Source: a bacterium 1xD42-67
Lineage (GTDB): Bacteria > Bacillota > Clostridia > Oscillospirales > Oscillospiraceae
DNA: 64,000 nt
Assembly: GCA_003612335.1 (NCBI GenBank)
Contig: RAYO01000023.1
Span: forward strand, 1 to 64,000
Reading direction: 5' to 3'
The stretch's first letter is position 1, and each line of letters begins with the position of its first letter. The position numbers and the translations under genes were made by a program. Positions 24,120 through 33,140 of the stretch are shown one piece after another. The notes beneath the pieces are model-generated. The model was not told where the DNA came from and made no database searches. It saw nothing but the letters and a program-made list of their open reading frames with translations.

Positions 24120-24569
24120 ATGGAAGATCTGATGCAGCAGCTGGAACGATGGAACGACGCGGACGAGTTCACCAAGTGCATCCAGGCCCTTGAGGCCATC
24201 CCAAAGGAGGACTGGGACTACTCCATCGCCTATGCGATGGCCCGCGCCCTGGAGAATCACGCCATCATCGGCGACCACGCCCAGGGGACCCCTGTTTGCA
24301 AGGGGGACGAGGCGCTCCTCCGGGCCATCGACATCCTGGAGTCGGTCCGGGCAGAGGGCCAGGACCGGGCGGAGTGGAACATGCGCATGGCCTATGCCTA
24401 TCAGTATCTCTCATGGCAGGAGGAGAAGGCGATCCCATACGCCCGGCGATGGGCAGAGCTGGACCCCAGCGACGAGAACGCCGAGATGGTGATCCAGGAG
24501 TGCAGGGAGGAGATCCAGGATCGGAACAAAAAGAAGATCAAGGATGACCACAGCAGCCGCCTCCCATGA
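24120..24569 (+). CDS. TPR-like helical protein
   Basis: 149-residue acidic protein predicted all-helical. Two to three degenerate tetratricopeptide-like helix pairs can be seen: TKCIQALEAIPKEDWDYSIAYAMARALEN, EALLRAIDILESVR and MRMAYAYQYLSWQEEKAIPYARRWAELDP. Proteins of this kind are frequent beside immunity genes of contact-dependent or polymorphic toxin systems, although this one could equally be a generic adaptor. The ATG at 24120 has GGAGGA seven bases upstream and a clear promoter before it. The stop codon overlaps the next start as ATGA, so three small genes are read as one operon. Confidence 0.7.
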   Translation: MEDLMQQLERWNDADEFTKCIQALEAIPKEDWDYSIAYAMARALENHAIIGDHAQGTPVCKGDEALLRAIDILESVRAEGQDRAEWNMRMAYAYQYLSWQEEKAIPYARRWAELDPSDENAEMVIQECREEIQDRNKKKIKDDHSSRLP

Positions 24570-24760
24570 GCGCTGACCAGGCACTGGAAAAGGCCCTGCC
24601 GGCCTGTATCACAGATCCCTTGGCCTACGACTTGAGCGAGATGTGTCCTGAGGCGGACATGCTGGAGATGGCAGAGATCTGCGAGCACCTGAGGAAAGAG
24701 CTGTATCGCCCAGAGGGACAGCTTCGGGACTGGATGGAGGATCGATATGAAGCTGACTGA
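24566..24760 (+). CDS. small acidic protein of unknown function
   Basis: 64-residue protein, rich in Glu, Asp, Ala and Met, predicted helical, with no recognisable domain. It starts with ATGA overlap to the TPR-like gene and its 3' end overlaps the next ORF by 14 bases, an arrangement that supports real translation. It may be a partial immunity-type domain or a linker fragment. Nothing more can be said from sequence. Confidence 0.5.
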   Translation: MSADQALEKALPACITDPLAYDLSEMCPEADMLEMAEICEHLRKELYRPEGQLRDWMEDRYEAD

Positions 24761-25043
24761 ATACCGCAAAAGCGACCTGTGGCACGGGACCGTCTTCCGC
24801 TTCCCCGCCGCGTATCCTTTCGAGCCGTCAGTGGATCTCATGCTGATGGACTATCCCAGCGAGAGCGGCTTCGCGCTGTACTGTATCTCCGGCTACCACG
24901 CTGGGTCGCTGGAGCTCGTCCTCCCCAAGGAAGCAGCAAGCCCTGCGAAATGCTCCATATCCGCCCAGTGGATGGCGGACAACTGGAGCAGCTGGGTCTA
25001 TGCGGGATGTACGGCGGCGGATGTGGAGATCGTGGAAAAATAG
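24747..25043 (+). CDS. Imm45-like immunity protein
   Basis: 98-residue protein. The pattern SDLWHGTVFRFPAAYPFE, then DLMLMDYPSESGFALYCISGYHAG, LPKEA and WMADNWSSWVY resembles the Imm45 immunity family of polymorphic toxin systems, from memory of that family. Such proteins neutralise a cognate nuclease or other toxin. No toxin gene is next to it, so it would be an orphan that protects against toxins of neighbours. GGAGG precedes the ATG and a terminator follows. The assignment is moderate. Confidence 0.5.
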   Translation: MKLTEYRKSDLWHGTVFRFPAAYPFEPSVDLMLMDYPSESGFALYCISGYHAGSLELVLPKEAASPAKCSISAQWMADNWSSWVYAGCTAADVEIVEK

Positions 25044-25071
25044 CGCGGCTCACGATCCCTGAGACGATATC

Positions 25072-25114
25072 GACGGCAGCGGCCCGGAGCAGATCCCTCC
25101 GGGCCGCTGCCGTC
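25072..25114 (+). terminator. terminator of the immunity-like operon
   Basis: Perfect 18-bp stem starting GACGGCAGCGGCCCGGAG, loop of seven, ending in CGTC and a short C/T-rich tail. Confidence 0.8.
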
Positions 25115-25237
25115 CTCTTCTGGGATAGCTGGGAAATGGACAGGCAAAAAATTTCTGAAAAATTTAGAAACTGCCATTGGTCTATTCACGATCCAGTATT
25201 ATGATAGGAACATATCGGCTCATGAGGAGGGGACCTT

Positions 25238-26527
25238 ATGCGGATCAGGCGGCACCTCTTTTTTTACAACACTATCTCGGTGCTGGTGGCCCTGGTGGTG
25301 ATGCTGGCGGTGAACAGCGCCGCCACCCACGCCATCGGCCGGCACTACCAGCGGCAGGCGGAGGAGATGTTCCGGGCCCTGCCCCCCGACCGCCGGCCCG
25401 AGGAGGGCACCCTCTGGATTCAGCTGGACGAGGGCATGATGGAGCTGTTGGGCACCGTCCCTCAGCCCCACCCCTGGAGAGATGCCTACCGCCGGCCTCA
25501 GTCGGACGCGCTGATGATCTCCCTCCTCCTCAGCGGAGTGACGGCCATCGTAGTCATCCTTCTGCTGAACACCCTGTTCACCCGGTATCAGCTGAAAAAG
25601 CTGCTCCAGCCGGTAGACGCCCTGACCCAGGCCGCCGGACGAATCGGGTCCGGCGATTTCACCCGGCCCATCGGCCATCCAGGCCAGGACGAGTTCGCCC
25701 CGGTGTGCGCCGCCTTCGACCGGATGCAGGAGCATCTGCTGGCAGAGCAGGAGAAGACCGCTGCCTATGAGCGGGCCCGCACCGATCTGGTGGCGGGGAT
25801 CTCCCACGACCTGCGCACCCCCCTCACCAGTGTGAAGGGCTATATCAAGGGCCTGCGGGACGGGGTGGCCCAGACCCCGGAACGGCAGAGACAGTATCTG
25901 GACATCGCCTACCGCAAGGCCTGCGACATGGACGTCCTCCTCCAGCGGCTGTTCTACTTCTCCCGGCTGGAGACGGGGGATCTGCCCCTCTTCCTTCAGC
26001 CCGCCGACCTGGGTGAGTTTATCTCCCGTTTCGTGTCAGAGGCCGGACCGGAGCTGGAGCAGACGGGAGGGCGGATCGAGCTGACCGTCTCTCCCGGTCC
26101 CCACCCCGTCTCCATCGACCCGGAGCAGCTGTACCGGGTATTGAGCAACCTGAAAGACAATGCCCTGCGCTATGCCGGGGCCGAACCGCTGACCATCGCC
26201 CTGACTGTGGAGCGTCAAGAGGGCTGGGAGAGCCTTCGATTCGCGGACAACGGCCGGGGCGTCCCGGAGGAGGCCCTGCCCTGCCTGTTCGAGCAGTTCT
26301 GGCGGGAGGACCAGGCCCGGAGCGCCAAGAACGGCGAGGGGACCGGCCTGGGACTGTACATCGCCAGACACATCGTGGAGGCCCACGGCGGGGAGATCTG
26401 CGCGGAGAACGACGGCGGACTGTCCTTCACCATCCAGCTCCCCCGCCGCACAGGGACCGAGCTCCCTCCACAGGGGGGAGCTCCTCAAAACATCCTTCAG
26501 GAGGTACCGCCATGTCTAAGATCCTGA
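25238..26527 (+). CDS. membrane sensor histidine kinase
   Basis: 429-residue two-component sensor. Spans at about 9-30 and 92-114 enclose a short extracytoplasmic loop of some 60 residues; a HAMP linker follows, then HisKA with GISHDLRTPLTSVKGY (phospho-acceptor His190), and HATPase with N-box NLKDNALRYA, DNGRGVPEEAL and GEGTGLGLYIARHIV. The ATG at 25238 has GAGGAGGGG upstream. Its 3' end overlaps the response-regulator gene by 16 bases. The exporter operon a few hundred bases downstream, with HlyD/MacB proteins, suggests that it senses an envelope stress or antimicrobial and controls export. Confidence 0.92.
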   Translation: MRIRRHLFFYNTISVLVALVVMLAVNSAATHAIGRHYQRQAEEMFRALPPDRRPEEGTLWIQLDEGMMELLGTVPQPHPWRDAYRRPQSDALMISLLLSGVTAIVVILLLNTLFTRYQLKKLLQPVDALTQAAGRIGSGDFTRPIGHPGQDEFAPVCAAFDRMQEHLLAEQEKTAAYERARTDLVAGISHDLRTPLTSVKGYIKGLRDGVAQTPERQRQYLDIAYRKACDMDVLLQRLFYFSRLETGDLPLFLQPADLGEFISRFVSEAGPELEQTGGRIELTVSPGPHPVSIDPEQLYRVLSNLKDNALRYAGAEPLTIALTVERQEGWESLRFADNGRGVPEEALPCLFEQFWREDQARSAKNGEGTGLGLYIARHIVEAHGGEICAENDGGLSFTIQLPRRTGTELPPQGGAPQNILQEVPPCLRS

Positions 26528-27204
26528 TCGCCGAGGACGACCCGGAGATCGCCATGCTGGAGCGGGACTATCTGGAGATCCAGGGCCATACAGTGACCAT
26601 CGTGGACAACGGCCAGCAGGCGGTGACCGAATCCCTGAACGGCGGCTACGATCTGATCCTCCTGGACCTGATGCTCCCGGGGTGCAGCGGCTATGACGTC
26701 TGCCGCCTGATCCGTGACAAGATCGACGTGCCCATCCTCATGGTCACCGCCCGCACTGAGTCAGTGGACAAGATCCGGGGCCTGGGCCTGGGCGCGGACG
26801 ACTACATCCCAAAGCCCTTCGACCCAGCGGAGCTGGCAGCCCGGGTGAAGGCGCACCTCAGCCGGTATGCCCGGCTCACCGGCGGGGGACAGGGAGAGCC
26901 GGAGGTCATCAGCCTGGGCCGGATCCAGATCCTGCCACAGAGCTGGAAGGTGCTCAAGGATGGCCAGGAGATCAAGATGCCCAACCGGGAGTTCGCCCTG
27001 CTGAAGTTCCTGGCGGAGCACCCCAACACCGTCTTCTCCAAAGAGAAGCTCTTCGAGGCGATCTGGGGCTACGGATACATGGGGGACAGCGCCACTGTCA
27101 CCGTCCACATCGGCCGGATCCGGGACAAGGTGGAGGAGGACCCCGCCCGCCCACAGCTCATCGAGACCGTCTGGGGAGCCGGCTACCGGCTGAACAGGGC
27201 GTGA
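26512..27204 (+). CDS. OmpR/PhoB-family response regulator
   Basis: 230-residue regulator. The receiver domain has the acidic pair EDD (8-10), phospho-acceptor Asp52 (LILLDLMLPG), Thr in MVTART and Lys in IPKPFD. The C-terminal half is a winged helix (NREFALLKFLAEHPNTVFSKEKLFEAIWGYG, then TVTVHIGRIRDKVEEDP). It is translated from an ATG inside the kinase gene behind AGGAGG. It is the partner of the preceding kinase; probable targets are the exporter genes starting at 27574. Confidence 0.94.
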   Translation: MSKILIAEDDPEIAMLERDYLEIQGHTVTIVDNGQQAVTESLNGGYDLILLDLMLPGCSGYDVCRLIRDKIDVPILMVTARTESVDKIRGLGLGADDYIPKPFDPAELAARVKAHLSRYARLTGGGQGEPEVISLGRIQILPQSWKVLKDGQEIKMPNREFALLKFLAEHPNTVFSKEKLFEAIWGYGYMGDSATVTVHIGRIRDKVEEDPARPQLIETVWGAGYRLNRA

Positions 27205-27239
27205 TGAACGGGGTCGGCCCTCTCGTCCCGCCCGCAGGC

Positions 27240-27426
27240 GGAAGAGGCTCCTTTGGAAAGGAGCTGGCAGCGGCGGAGCCGTTGCCTGAGGATCGTATTT
27301 CGCCGTAGGCGAAATGTATGAAATAATCAAGGTTTCAGACGCTTTGTTTCTTCGTATGTTTTGCTTCGCAAAACGCAATCCTCAGTCAGCCTGCGGCTGA
27401 CAGCCCCTTTCAAAAGGGGCCTTTTT
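27240..27426. repeat. compact multi-hairpin intergenic repeat ending in a terminator
   Basis: Five inverted repeats are packed together: GCTCCTTT/AAAGGAGC (about 27247-27264); an outer pair CTGAGGAT (27286-27293) with ATCCTCAG (27378-27385); inside it ATTTCGCC/GGCGAAAT with a GTA loop (27297-27315) and GTTTTGC/GCAAAAC with a TTC loop (27358-27374); then GTCAGCC/GGCTGAC with a TGC loop (27385-27401) and GCCCCTT/AAGGGGC followed by CTTTTT (27403-27426). The last is a good terminator for the two-component operon. The CTCAGTCAGC...GGCTGACAGCCCC wording resembles a dispersed hairpin repeat I recall from related gut Clostridia. The rest of the 27205-27573 spacer shows no gene. Confidence 0.6.
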
Positions 27427-27573
27427 GCGCGTTCCTCCTCGCCGTTCCTGCGGCGGGGAGGCGTTTCTTTTTGTTTGCAGGCTGTTTAGGTTTTGTTTCG
27501 ATTCCCTCCGCCGGCTGTTCAAATTTTCCTGCTAGGATGGATCCAGCTCGAAAAGGAAAGGACGATCTCAGCC

Positions 27574-29277
27574 ATGAAATCCCCTGTATCGAACAAGGCC
27601 GCCCCGGACCGGAAGGGGTCCGGGAGACTGGCAGAAACGCTGCTGCGAAAAAAAGTGCTCCTCCCTGTTTTGGCCTGCCTGCTGGCGGGGGCCATAGCCC
27701 TGCGCTCCCTCGGGGGCGGACAGCCCGCCTCCGCCGCCGGTCTGACCTACACCACCGCCCCGGTGGAGCGGCGGGACATCACCGCCCAGATCACCGGCAG
27801 CGGCGCTCTGGAGGCGGCCAACTCCTACTCGGTCACCTCCCTGGCGGAGGGGAACATCCTCACCGCCGACTTCGAGGAGGGGGACCAGGTGGAGGAGGGG
27901 ACGGTGCTCTACACCATCGACACCTCCGACCTGTCCAGCACCCTGGAACAGGCCCAGCTCTCCCTGGACCAGGCCCAGCGCAGCTACGACAGCCGGGTCA
28001 AGGACCTGGAAAAGCTGTCGGTCACCGCCCCAAAGGCGGGCCGGGTCCTCTCCCTGGAGGTGGAGGAGGGGGACGACGTGTCCGCCGGGCAGACCGTGGC
28101 CATCCTGCGCAACTCCGACGTGATGACGCTGAAGGTCCCCTTCCTCTCCGACGAGGCGGCGGGCTTCTACGTGGGCCAGAGGGCTTCGGTCACCCTGGAG
28201 AGCACCTTTGAGGCCCTGGAGGGGACCGTCTCCAAGATCGACCGGACGGACACTGTGCTGGAGGGGAACATGATCGTCCGCTATGTGACCGTGGAGGTGT
28301 CGAATCCCGGCGCGCTGGCCCTCGATCAGACCGGCTCCGTCACGATCGGCGGCTGCGCCAGCGCCGGCAGCGCTTCCTTCGCCTACGCGGCGGAGGAGAC
28401 CGTCACAGCAGAGGTATCTGGCCAGGTGGCCTCTATCCGAGCCCAGGAGGGAGACTGGGTGGACAGGGCCGGCACGATCCTCACCCTCACCAGCGACAGC
28501 CTGGATGACAGTGTCCAGAGCGCCGCCGACTCCCTGCGCAACGCCCAGCTGTCCTTGGAGAGCCGGCAGGACCAGCTGGACAACTACACCATCACCTCCC
28601 CTATCCGGGGGACGGTCATCGACAAGAACTACAAGGCCGGCGAGACCAGTGAGGCGGGGAAGGTGCTCTGCTCCATCTATGACCTGAGCTATCTCACCAT
28701 GACCCTCAGCGTGGATGAGCTGGATATCTCTGATATCGAGGTGGGCCAGAAGGTGAGCATCACCGCCGACGCGGTGGAGGGGAAGACCTACTCCGGCGTG
28801 GTCACCAAGGTGAGCGTGGCGGGCACCTCCTCCGGGGGGACCACCACCTACCCGGTCACCGTGCGCATCGACGAGACGGAGGGCCTGCTCCCCGGTATGA
28901 ATGTGGACGCGGCCATCACCCTCCAGAGCGCCAGCGGCGTGCTGGCCATCCCTGCCGGGGCGCTGAACCGTGGGAACACCGTGCTGGTCACCGCCGATTC
29001 CCCCAGCGCCGCCAACGGCACGGCCACGGAGGGCGGGGAGTACTGCTCCGTCCCCGTGGAGATCGGCGCCAGCGACAGCAGCTACATCCAGATCCTCTCC
29101 GGCCTCCAGGAGGGAGACACAGTGGCCTACATCCCCACCACTTCCTCTGGTGGATTTGACGTGATGATGGGCGGAATGCCCGGCGGAATGGGCGGCGGAA
29201 TGCCCGGCGGAATGCCATCGGGCGGCGGAGGCATGCCATCGGGCGGCGGGCCCGGCGGCGGACGGGGGGGCTTCTGA
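27574..29277 (+). CDS. HlyD/RND-type adaptor subunit of an ABC exporter
   Basis: 567-residue periplasmic-adaptor-like protein. A membrane anchor at about 27-45 is followed by two lipoyl-like halves (ITGSGALEAANSYSVTSLAEGNIL and ITSPIRGTVIDKNYKAGETSEAGKVL), an alpha-hairpin (LEQAQLSLDQAQRSYDSR) and beta-barrel segments; it ends in a Gly/Met/Pro-rich tail with repeated GGMPGG units. The lipoyl/hairpin module seems duplicated, as two hairpins are visible. In Gram-positives such proteins pair with MacB-type exporters. ATG 27574 is in register with MKSPVSNK; AAGGAAAGGA lies 11-20 bases upstream. The ABC ATPase follows after one base. The Met-rich tail could bind metal or be a surface-exposed spacer. 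Confidence 0.88.
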   Translation: MKSPVSNKAAPDRKGSGRLAETLLRKKVLLPVLACLLAGAIALRSLGGGQPASAAGLTYTTAPVERRDITAQITGSGALEAANSYSVTSLAEGNILTADFEEGDQVEEGTVLYTIDTSDLSSTLEQAQLSLDQAQRSYDSRVKDLEKLSVTAPKAGRVLSLEVEEGDDVSAGQTVAILRNSDVMTLKVPFLSDEAAGFYVGQRASVTLESTFEALEGTVSKIDRTDTVLEGNMIVRYVTVEVSNPGALALDQTGSVTIGGCASAGSASFAYAAEETVTAEVSGQVASIRAQEGDWVDRAGTILTLTSDSLDDSVQSAADSLRNAQLSLESRQDQLDNYTITSPIRGTVIDKNYKAGETSEAGKVLCSIYDLSYLTMTLSVDELDISDIEVGQKVSITADAVEGKTYSGVVTKVSVAGTSSGGTTTYPVTVRIDETEGLLPGMNVDAAITLQSASGVLAIPAGALNRGNTVLVTADSPSAANGTATEGGEYCSVPVEIGASDSSYIQILSGLQEGDTVAYIPTTSSGGFDVMMGGMPGGMGGGMPGGMPSGGGGMPSGGGPGGGRGGF

Positions 29278-29278
29278 T

Positions 29279-30022
29279 ATGGCGGCATTGATCACCTTTC
29301 AGGATGTGTGCAAGTACTACCACATGGGGGACAGTACTGTCACCGCCGCCGACCACATCTCCTTCGAGATCGAGACCGGGGAGTTCACCGCCATCGTGGG
29401 CTCCTCCGGTTCGGGCAAGTCCACCTGCATGAACATCATCGGCTGCCTGGACGTGCCCTCGGAGGGGACCTACCTCCTCAATGGTCAGGACGTGGGCCGG
29501 ATGGACAAAAACCAGCTGGCCGAGATCCGCAACGAGCTGCTGGGCTTCATCTTCCAGCAGTATAACCTGCTGCCCAAGCTGGATCTCTTGGAAAATGTGG
29601 AGGTCCCCCTGATGTATGCCGGCGTCCCCAAGGCGGAGCGCCGGGAGCGGGCCCGGGCCGCCCTGGAGCAGGTGGGGCTGGGGGACAAGTGGCGGCACAA
29701 GCCCATGGAGCTGTCCGGCGGCCAGCAGCAGCGGGTGTCCATCGCCCGGGCCCTGGTGGGACGGCCCTCGGTGATCCTGGCCGACGAGCCCACCGGCGCC
29801 CTGGACTCCCGCACCGGCCGGGAGGTGCTCTCCATGCTCCAGGACCTCCACGACCAGGGGCACACCGTGGTCCTCATCACCCACGACAACTCCATCGCCG
29901 TCCAGGCCCAGCGGATCATCCGTCTGGAGGACGGCCGGGTGGTGTATGACGGCCCCGCCAGCGCCCCCGAGGCGGTAGTCACCCCCAGAGCCGCAGGCAT
30001 GAGAGGGGGTGAGGGGACGTGA
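29279..30022 (+). CDS. MacB-type ABC exporter ATPase
   Basis: 247-residue ATP-binding subunit of the LolD/MacB class. Walker A is GSSGSGKST (41-49), the signature is LSGGQQQR, Walker B is VILADEPTGALD and the switch His is in LITHDN. The class couples ATP hydrolysis to mechanotransmission through a MacB-like permease to move peptides, lipoproteins or drugs out of the membrane. The stop overlaps the permease start (GTGA), so both subunits are translated together. Confidence 0.93.
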   Translation: MAALITFQDVCKYYHMGDSTVTAADHISFEIETGEFTAIVGSSGSGKSTCMNIIGCLDVPSEGTYLLNGQDVGRMDKNQLAEIRNELLGFIFQQYNLLPKLDLLENVEVPLMYAGVPKAERRERARAALEQVGLGDKWRHKPMELSGGQQQRVSIARALVGRPSVILADEPTGALDSRTGREVLSMLQDLHDQGHTVVLITHDNSIAVQAQRIIRLEDGRVVYDGPASAPEAVVTPRAAGMRGGEGT

Positions 30023-31209
30023 GGATCGCCGAATCCCTCTCCCTGGCCCTGAAGAACATCGTCTCCAGCAAGGTCCGCACCCTGCTCACCATGCTGGGCA
30101 TCATCATCGGCGTGGCGGCGGTGATCGTCATCGTGGGCCTGGGCAGCGGCCTGGAGAACTACATCGCTGACAGCTTCTCCTCCATGGGGACCAATACCCT
30201 CACCGTCTCCGTCCAGGCCCGGGGGGCCACCCGGACCATGGAGGTGGAGGATATGTATGAGATCGTGGCCGAGCACCCCGGCGAGCTGGAACTGTGCTCC
30301 CCCACCGTGTCCATGATGGGCGGGGTGAAGATCGGCAGCGAGACCACCTCCACCTCGGTGTCCGGGGTGAGCGAAGACTACAACAGCATCTATGGCTACA
30401 CCATTTCCCAGGGCCGGGGGCTGCAGTACAGCGATATCGCAACTCGGGCCAAGGTGTGCGTGGTGGGGGCCTATGTGGATCGGGCCTGGTTCGGCGGGAA
30501 CGCTGTGGGCCAGACCCTGCGGGTGGGGGGCCAGGCCCTGACCATCGTGGGGGTGCTGGACCAGCGGGAGGACACCATGGAGGAGGGGGGCAGCGACGAC
30601 TGTCTCTACCTCCCCTACTCCACCGCCGCCCGGCTGGGGGGCAGCCGGGTGTCCAGCTATGTGGTCACCATGGTGGATGAGGACCGCATGGAGCAGAGCA
30701 AGGCCGCCCTGGAGCGGGCACTGACCCAGTTCTTCGGCAGCGACGACTACTTCACCATCATCACCATGTCCGAGCTGGTGGACACCATGACCGGGATGAT
30801 CGACATCCTGGTGGGGGTGCTGGCGGGGATCGCCGCCATCTCCCTGGTGGTGGGGGGCATCGGGATCATGAACATCATGCTGGTGTCCGTCACCGAGCGC
30901 ACCCGGGAGATCGGCGTGCGCAAGTCCCTGGGGGCCAAGGAGCGGACCATTATGGAGCAGTTCGTCATCGAGGCGGCGGTCACCAGCGCCCTGGGCGGGC
31001 TCATCGGCATCGGACTGGGTTACCTCCTGTCCGCCGCCGCCACCGTGGTGGTGGCACGGCTGATGGAGGAGGCCCTCACCGTCGCCCCTACCCCCTTCGC
31101 CGTCCTCATGGCCTTCGGTATCTCCGCGGGGATCGGCGTGCTCTTCGGTTACCTCCCCGCCAAAAAAGCGGCACGGCTCAACCCTATCGACGCACTGCAT
31201 TATGATTGA
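30019..31209 (+). CDS. MacB-like ABC exporter permease
   Basis: 396-residue permease with the MacB layout: an N-terminal span (LLTMLGIIIGVAAVIVIVGLG), a large extracytoplasmic domain, then three C-terminal FtsX-type spans beginning GVLAGIAAISLVVGGIGIMNIMLVSVTERTREIG and ending with AGIGVLFGYLPAKKAARLNPIDAL. The start is GTG 30019 with GAGGGGAC upstream. It forms an HlyD-ATPase-permease tripartite exporter with the two preceding genes. The export substrate is unknown; control by the adjacent two-component system is likely. Confidence 0.92.
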   Translation: MRIAESLSLALKNIVSSKVRTLLTMLGIIIGVAAVIVIVGLGSGLENYIADSFSSMGTNTLTVSVQARGATRTMEVEDMYEIVAEHPGELELCSPTVSMMGGVKIGSETTSTSVSGVSEDYNSIYGYTISQGRGLQYSDIATRAKVCVVGAYVDRAWFGGNAVGQTLRVGGQALTIVGVLDQREDTMEEGGSDDCLYLPYSTAARLGGSRVSSYVVTMVDEDRMEQSKAALERALTQFFGSDDYFTIITMSELVDTMTGMIDILVGVLAGIAAISLVVGGIGIMNIMLVSVTERTREIGVRKSLGAKERTIMEQFVIEAAVTSALGGLIGIGLGYLLSAAATVVVARLMEEALTVAPTPFAVLMAFGISAGIGVLFGYLPAKKAARLNPIDALHYD

Positions 31210-31298
31210 TCTTTGGATGTCGGCCCGTTTGGGTCCTCCATGACGGCGCGCCGGGTCGTCGCGCCCTGTATACCATCACGCCAAAAAGGAGTATCATT

Positions 31299-33140
31299 AT
31301 GAAAATAAAACGCGTTATCTCCGCCGCTCTTGCCCTCTGCCTTGCCCTCTGCTTGTGCGTCGGGTCGCAGGCCGCCGGCGCCAGGCAGGAGGCCGTCCAG
31401 GCCCTGGGCATCCTCTCCGGCAGCGACAGCCTCAGCAGCCCGGTCACCCGGGCCCAGTTCGCCCAGATGCTGACCGCCGCCTCCCCCTACAAGGATTCGG
31501 CGGAGGGCTACGGCGTCTCCCTCTTCAAGGACCTGAAGGGGGATCACTGGGCCAGCGGCTATGTCCGGATCGCCATCGAGCAGGGCTGGATGAGCGGCTA
31601 TGCCGACGGCACCTTCCGCCCCGACCAGACCATCACCCTGGAGGAGGGCTGCGCCGCCCTGCTGAAGGTGCTGGGCTACGACGCCAGCACCTTGAAGGGG
31701 GCCTATCCCGCCGCCCAGCTGGCCAAGGCCAGCTCCATCGGCCTGCTGGACGGCGTGTCCGCAGAGCAGGGGGACCCGCTGACCCGCCAGGACTGCGTGG
31801 ATCTGTTCTACGATCTCCTCACCGTCAAGACCAGTGCCGGAGCGGTATACGGGACCACTCTGGGCTATACGATCTCCAACGGCCAGGTGGACTGGTCCGC
31901 CCTGGTCACCGCCGGCACCAAAGGCCCCTACGTGGCCGAGAGCGCCTCCCTGTCCCTGCCCTTCGTCCCCAGCGCCGTGTATTACGACGGGGCCGCCTCC
32001 TCCCTTTCTGCGGTCCGGCCCTACGACGTCTACTACTACAACGCCGATCTGTCCACAGTCTGGATCTGTCATGACCGGGCGACGGGCACCCTCACCGGCC
32101 TGTCCCCCAGCGCCGCCGCCCCCACCGCCGTCACCGTGGCCGGGGCGAGCTATCAGATCGGCACCTCCGAGGCCGCCTATCAGCTCTCCAGCCAGGGGAC
32201 CTTCCAGGAGGGGGACATGGTCACCCTTCTCCTGGGCATGAACGGCGAGGTGGTCCGGGCGATCGGCGCTCTGGAGGACGAGGCCGTCTACTACGGCACA
32301 GTGGTCTCCAGCAGCAAGGCCGCCTCCACCCCCTCCACCACCAGCTCCGCCACCGCTTCCGCCCAGGCGGCCACCCAGATCGCCTGTACCGACGGGACCC
32401 TCCGCACCTTCTACCACAGCGGCAGCGCCCTGTCCGCCGGGCGGCTGGTCTCGGTCACCGCCACCCAGTCGGAGACGGCGGTGAAGAACCTGCCCATCAA
32501 AAAGCTGGAGGGGACAGTGAGCAAGGACGGGACCAGCTTCGCCGGCTATGACTTTGCCGCCGGGGCCCAGATCCTGGATACCGACGGCAGCGGCAGCTAC
32601 CTCCGGATCTACCCCTCCCGGCTGGCGGGAGCCAAGCTGTCCGGATCGGACGTGCAGTACTACACCCTGGACGCCAACGGGGACATCGACCGCATGATCC
32701 TCCGCAACGTCACCGGCGACACCGGGGACTATGTCTACATCAGCGGCATAGACGGCGGCTCTGACGAGATGGGCGGCGCCGTCAGCTACACCTACATCCA
32801 GGAGGGGAAGGTCCAGACCGTCAGCAATGGGTCCCGATACGCCGTCAGGAACGGCGGAGCCATGCTGGTGTATGAGAAGGGCAGTCTGAAGTCCATGCGC
32901 CAGCTGGCCTCTGTACAGCTGGACAGCATCTCCGCCCTCAGCGCTATGGGCGGCGGCAGGGCGTATGACCTGGCGGAGGATGTCCAGGTCCTCCTCCGCG
33001 GAGATACCGGGAGCCAGGGCTACTACCTGACCGATCTCTCCCAGATCAACGGTGAGGACTACAAGCTCACCGGCTGGTACGACGATCTGGGCCACCCCGC
33101 CGGCGGACGGATCCGAATCGTCGTGGCGGTGCCCAGATGA
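31299..33140 (+). CDS. S-layer-homology (SLH) domain cell-surface protein
   Basis: 613-residue secreted protein. A signal peptide (about 1-26, ending GSQAAG) is followed by SLH repeats; the clearest reads FKDLKGDHWASGYVRIAIEQGWMSGYADGTFRPDQTITLEEG, here spanning roughly residues 70-110 in two halves. SLH domains bind pyruvylated secondary cell-wall polymers and anchor proteins at the surface. The C-terminal two thirds consist of beta-rich segments with Ser/Thr/Ala linkers and no known catalytic motif. AAAAGGAG precedes ATG 31299. It follows the exporter permease by 89 bases, a spacer with a GGCGCG/CGCGCC hairpin, so it may be co-transcribed or have a separate promoter. Confidence 0.85.
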   Translation: MKIKRVISAALALCLALCLCVGSQAAGARQEAVQALGILSGSDSLSSPVTRAQFAQMLTAASPYKDSAEGYGVSLFKDLKGDHWASGYVRIAIEQGWMSGYADGTFRPDQTITLEEGCAALLKVLGYDASTLKGAYPAAQLAKASSIGLLDGVSAEQGDPLTRQDCVDLFYDLLTVKTSAGAVYGTTLGYTISNGQVDWSALVTAGTKGPYVAESASLSLPFVPSAVYYDGAASSLSAVRPYDVYYYNADLSTVWICHDRATGTLTGLSPSAAAPTAVTVAGASYQIGTSEAAYQLSSQGTFQEGDMVTLLLGMNGEVVRAIGALEDEAVYYGTVVSSSKAASTPSTTSSATASAQAATQIACTDGTLRTFYHSGSALSAGRLVSVTATQSETAVKNLPIKKLEGTVSKDGTSFAGYDFAAGAQILDTDGSGSYLRIYPSRLAGAKLSGSDVQYYTLDANGDIDRMILRNVTGDTGDYVYISGIDGGSDEMGGAVSYTYIQEGKVQTVSNGSRYAVRNGGAMLVYEKGSLKSMRQLASVQLDSISALSAMGGGRAYDLAEDVQVLLRGDTGSQGYYLTDLSQINGEDYKLTGWYDDLGHPAGGRIRIVVAVPR

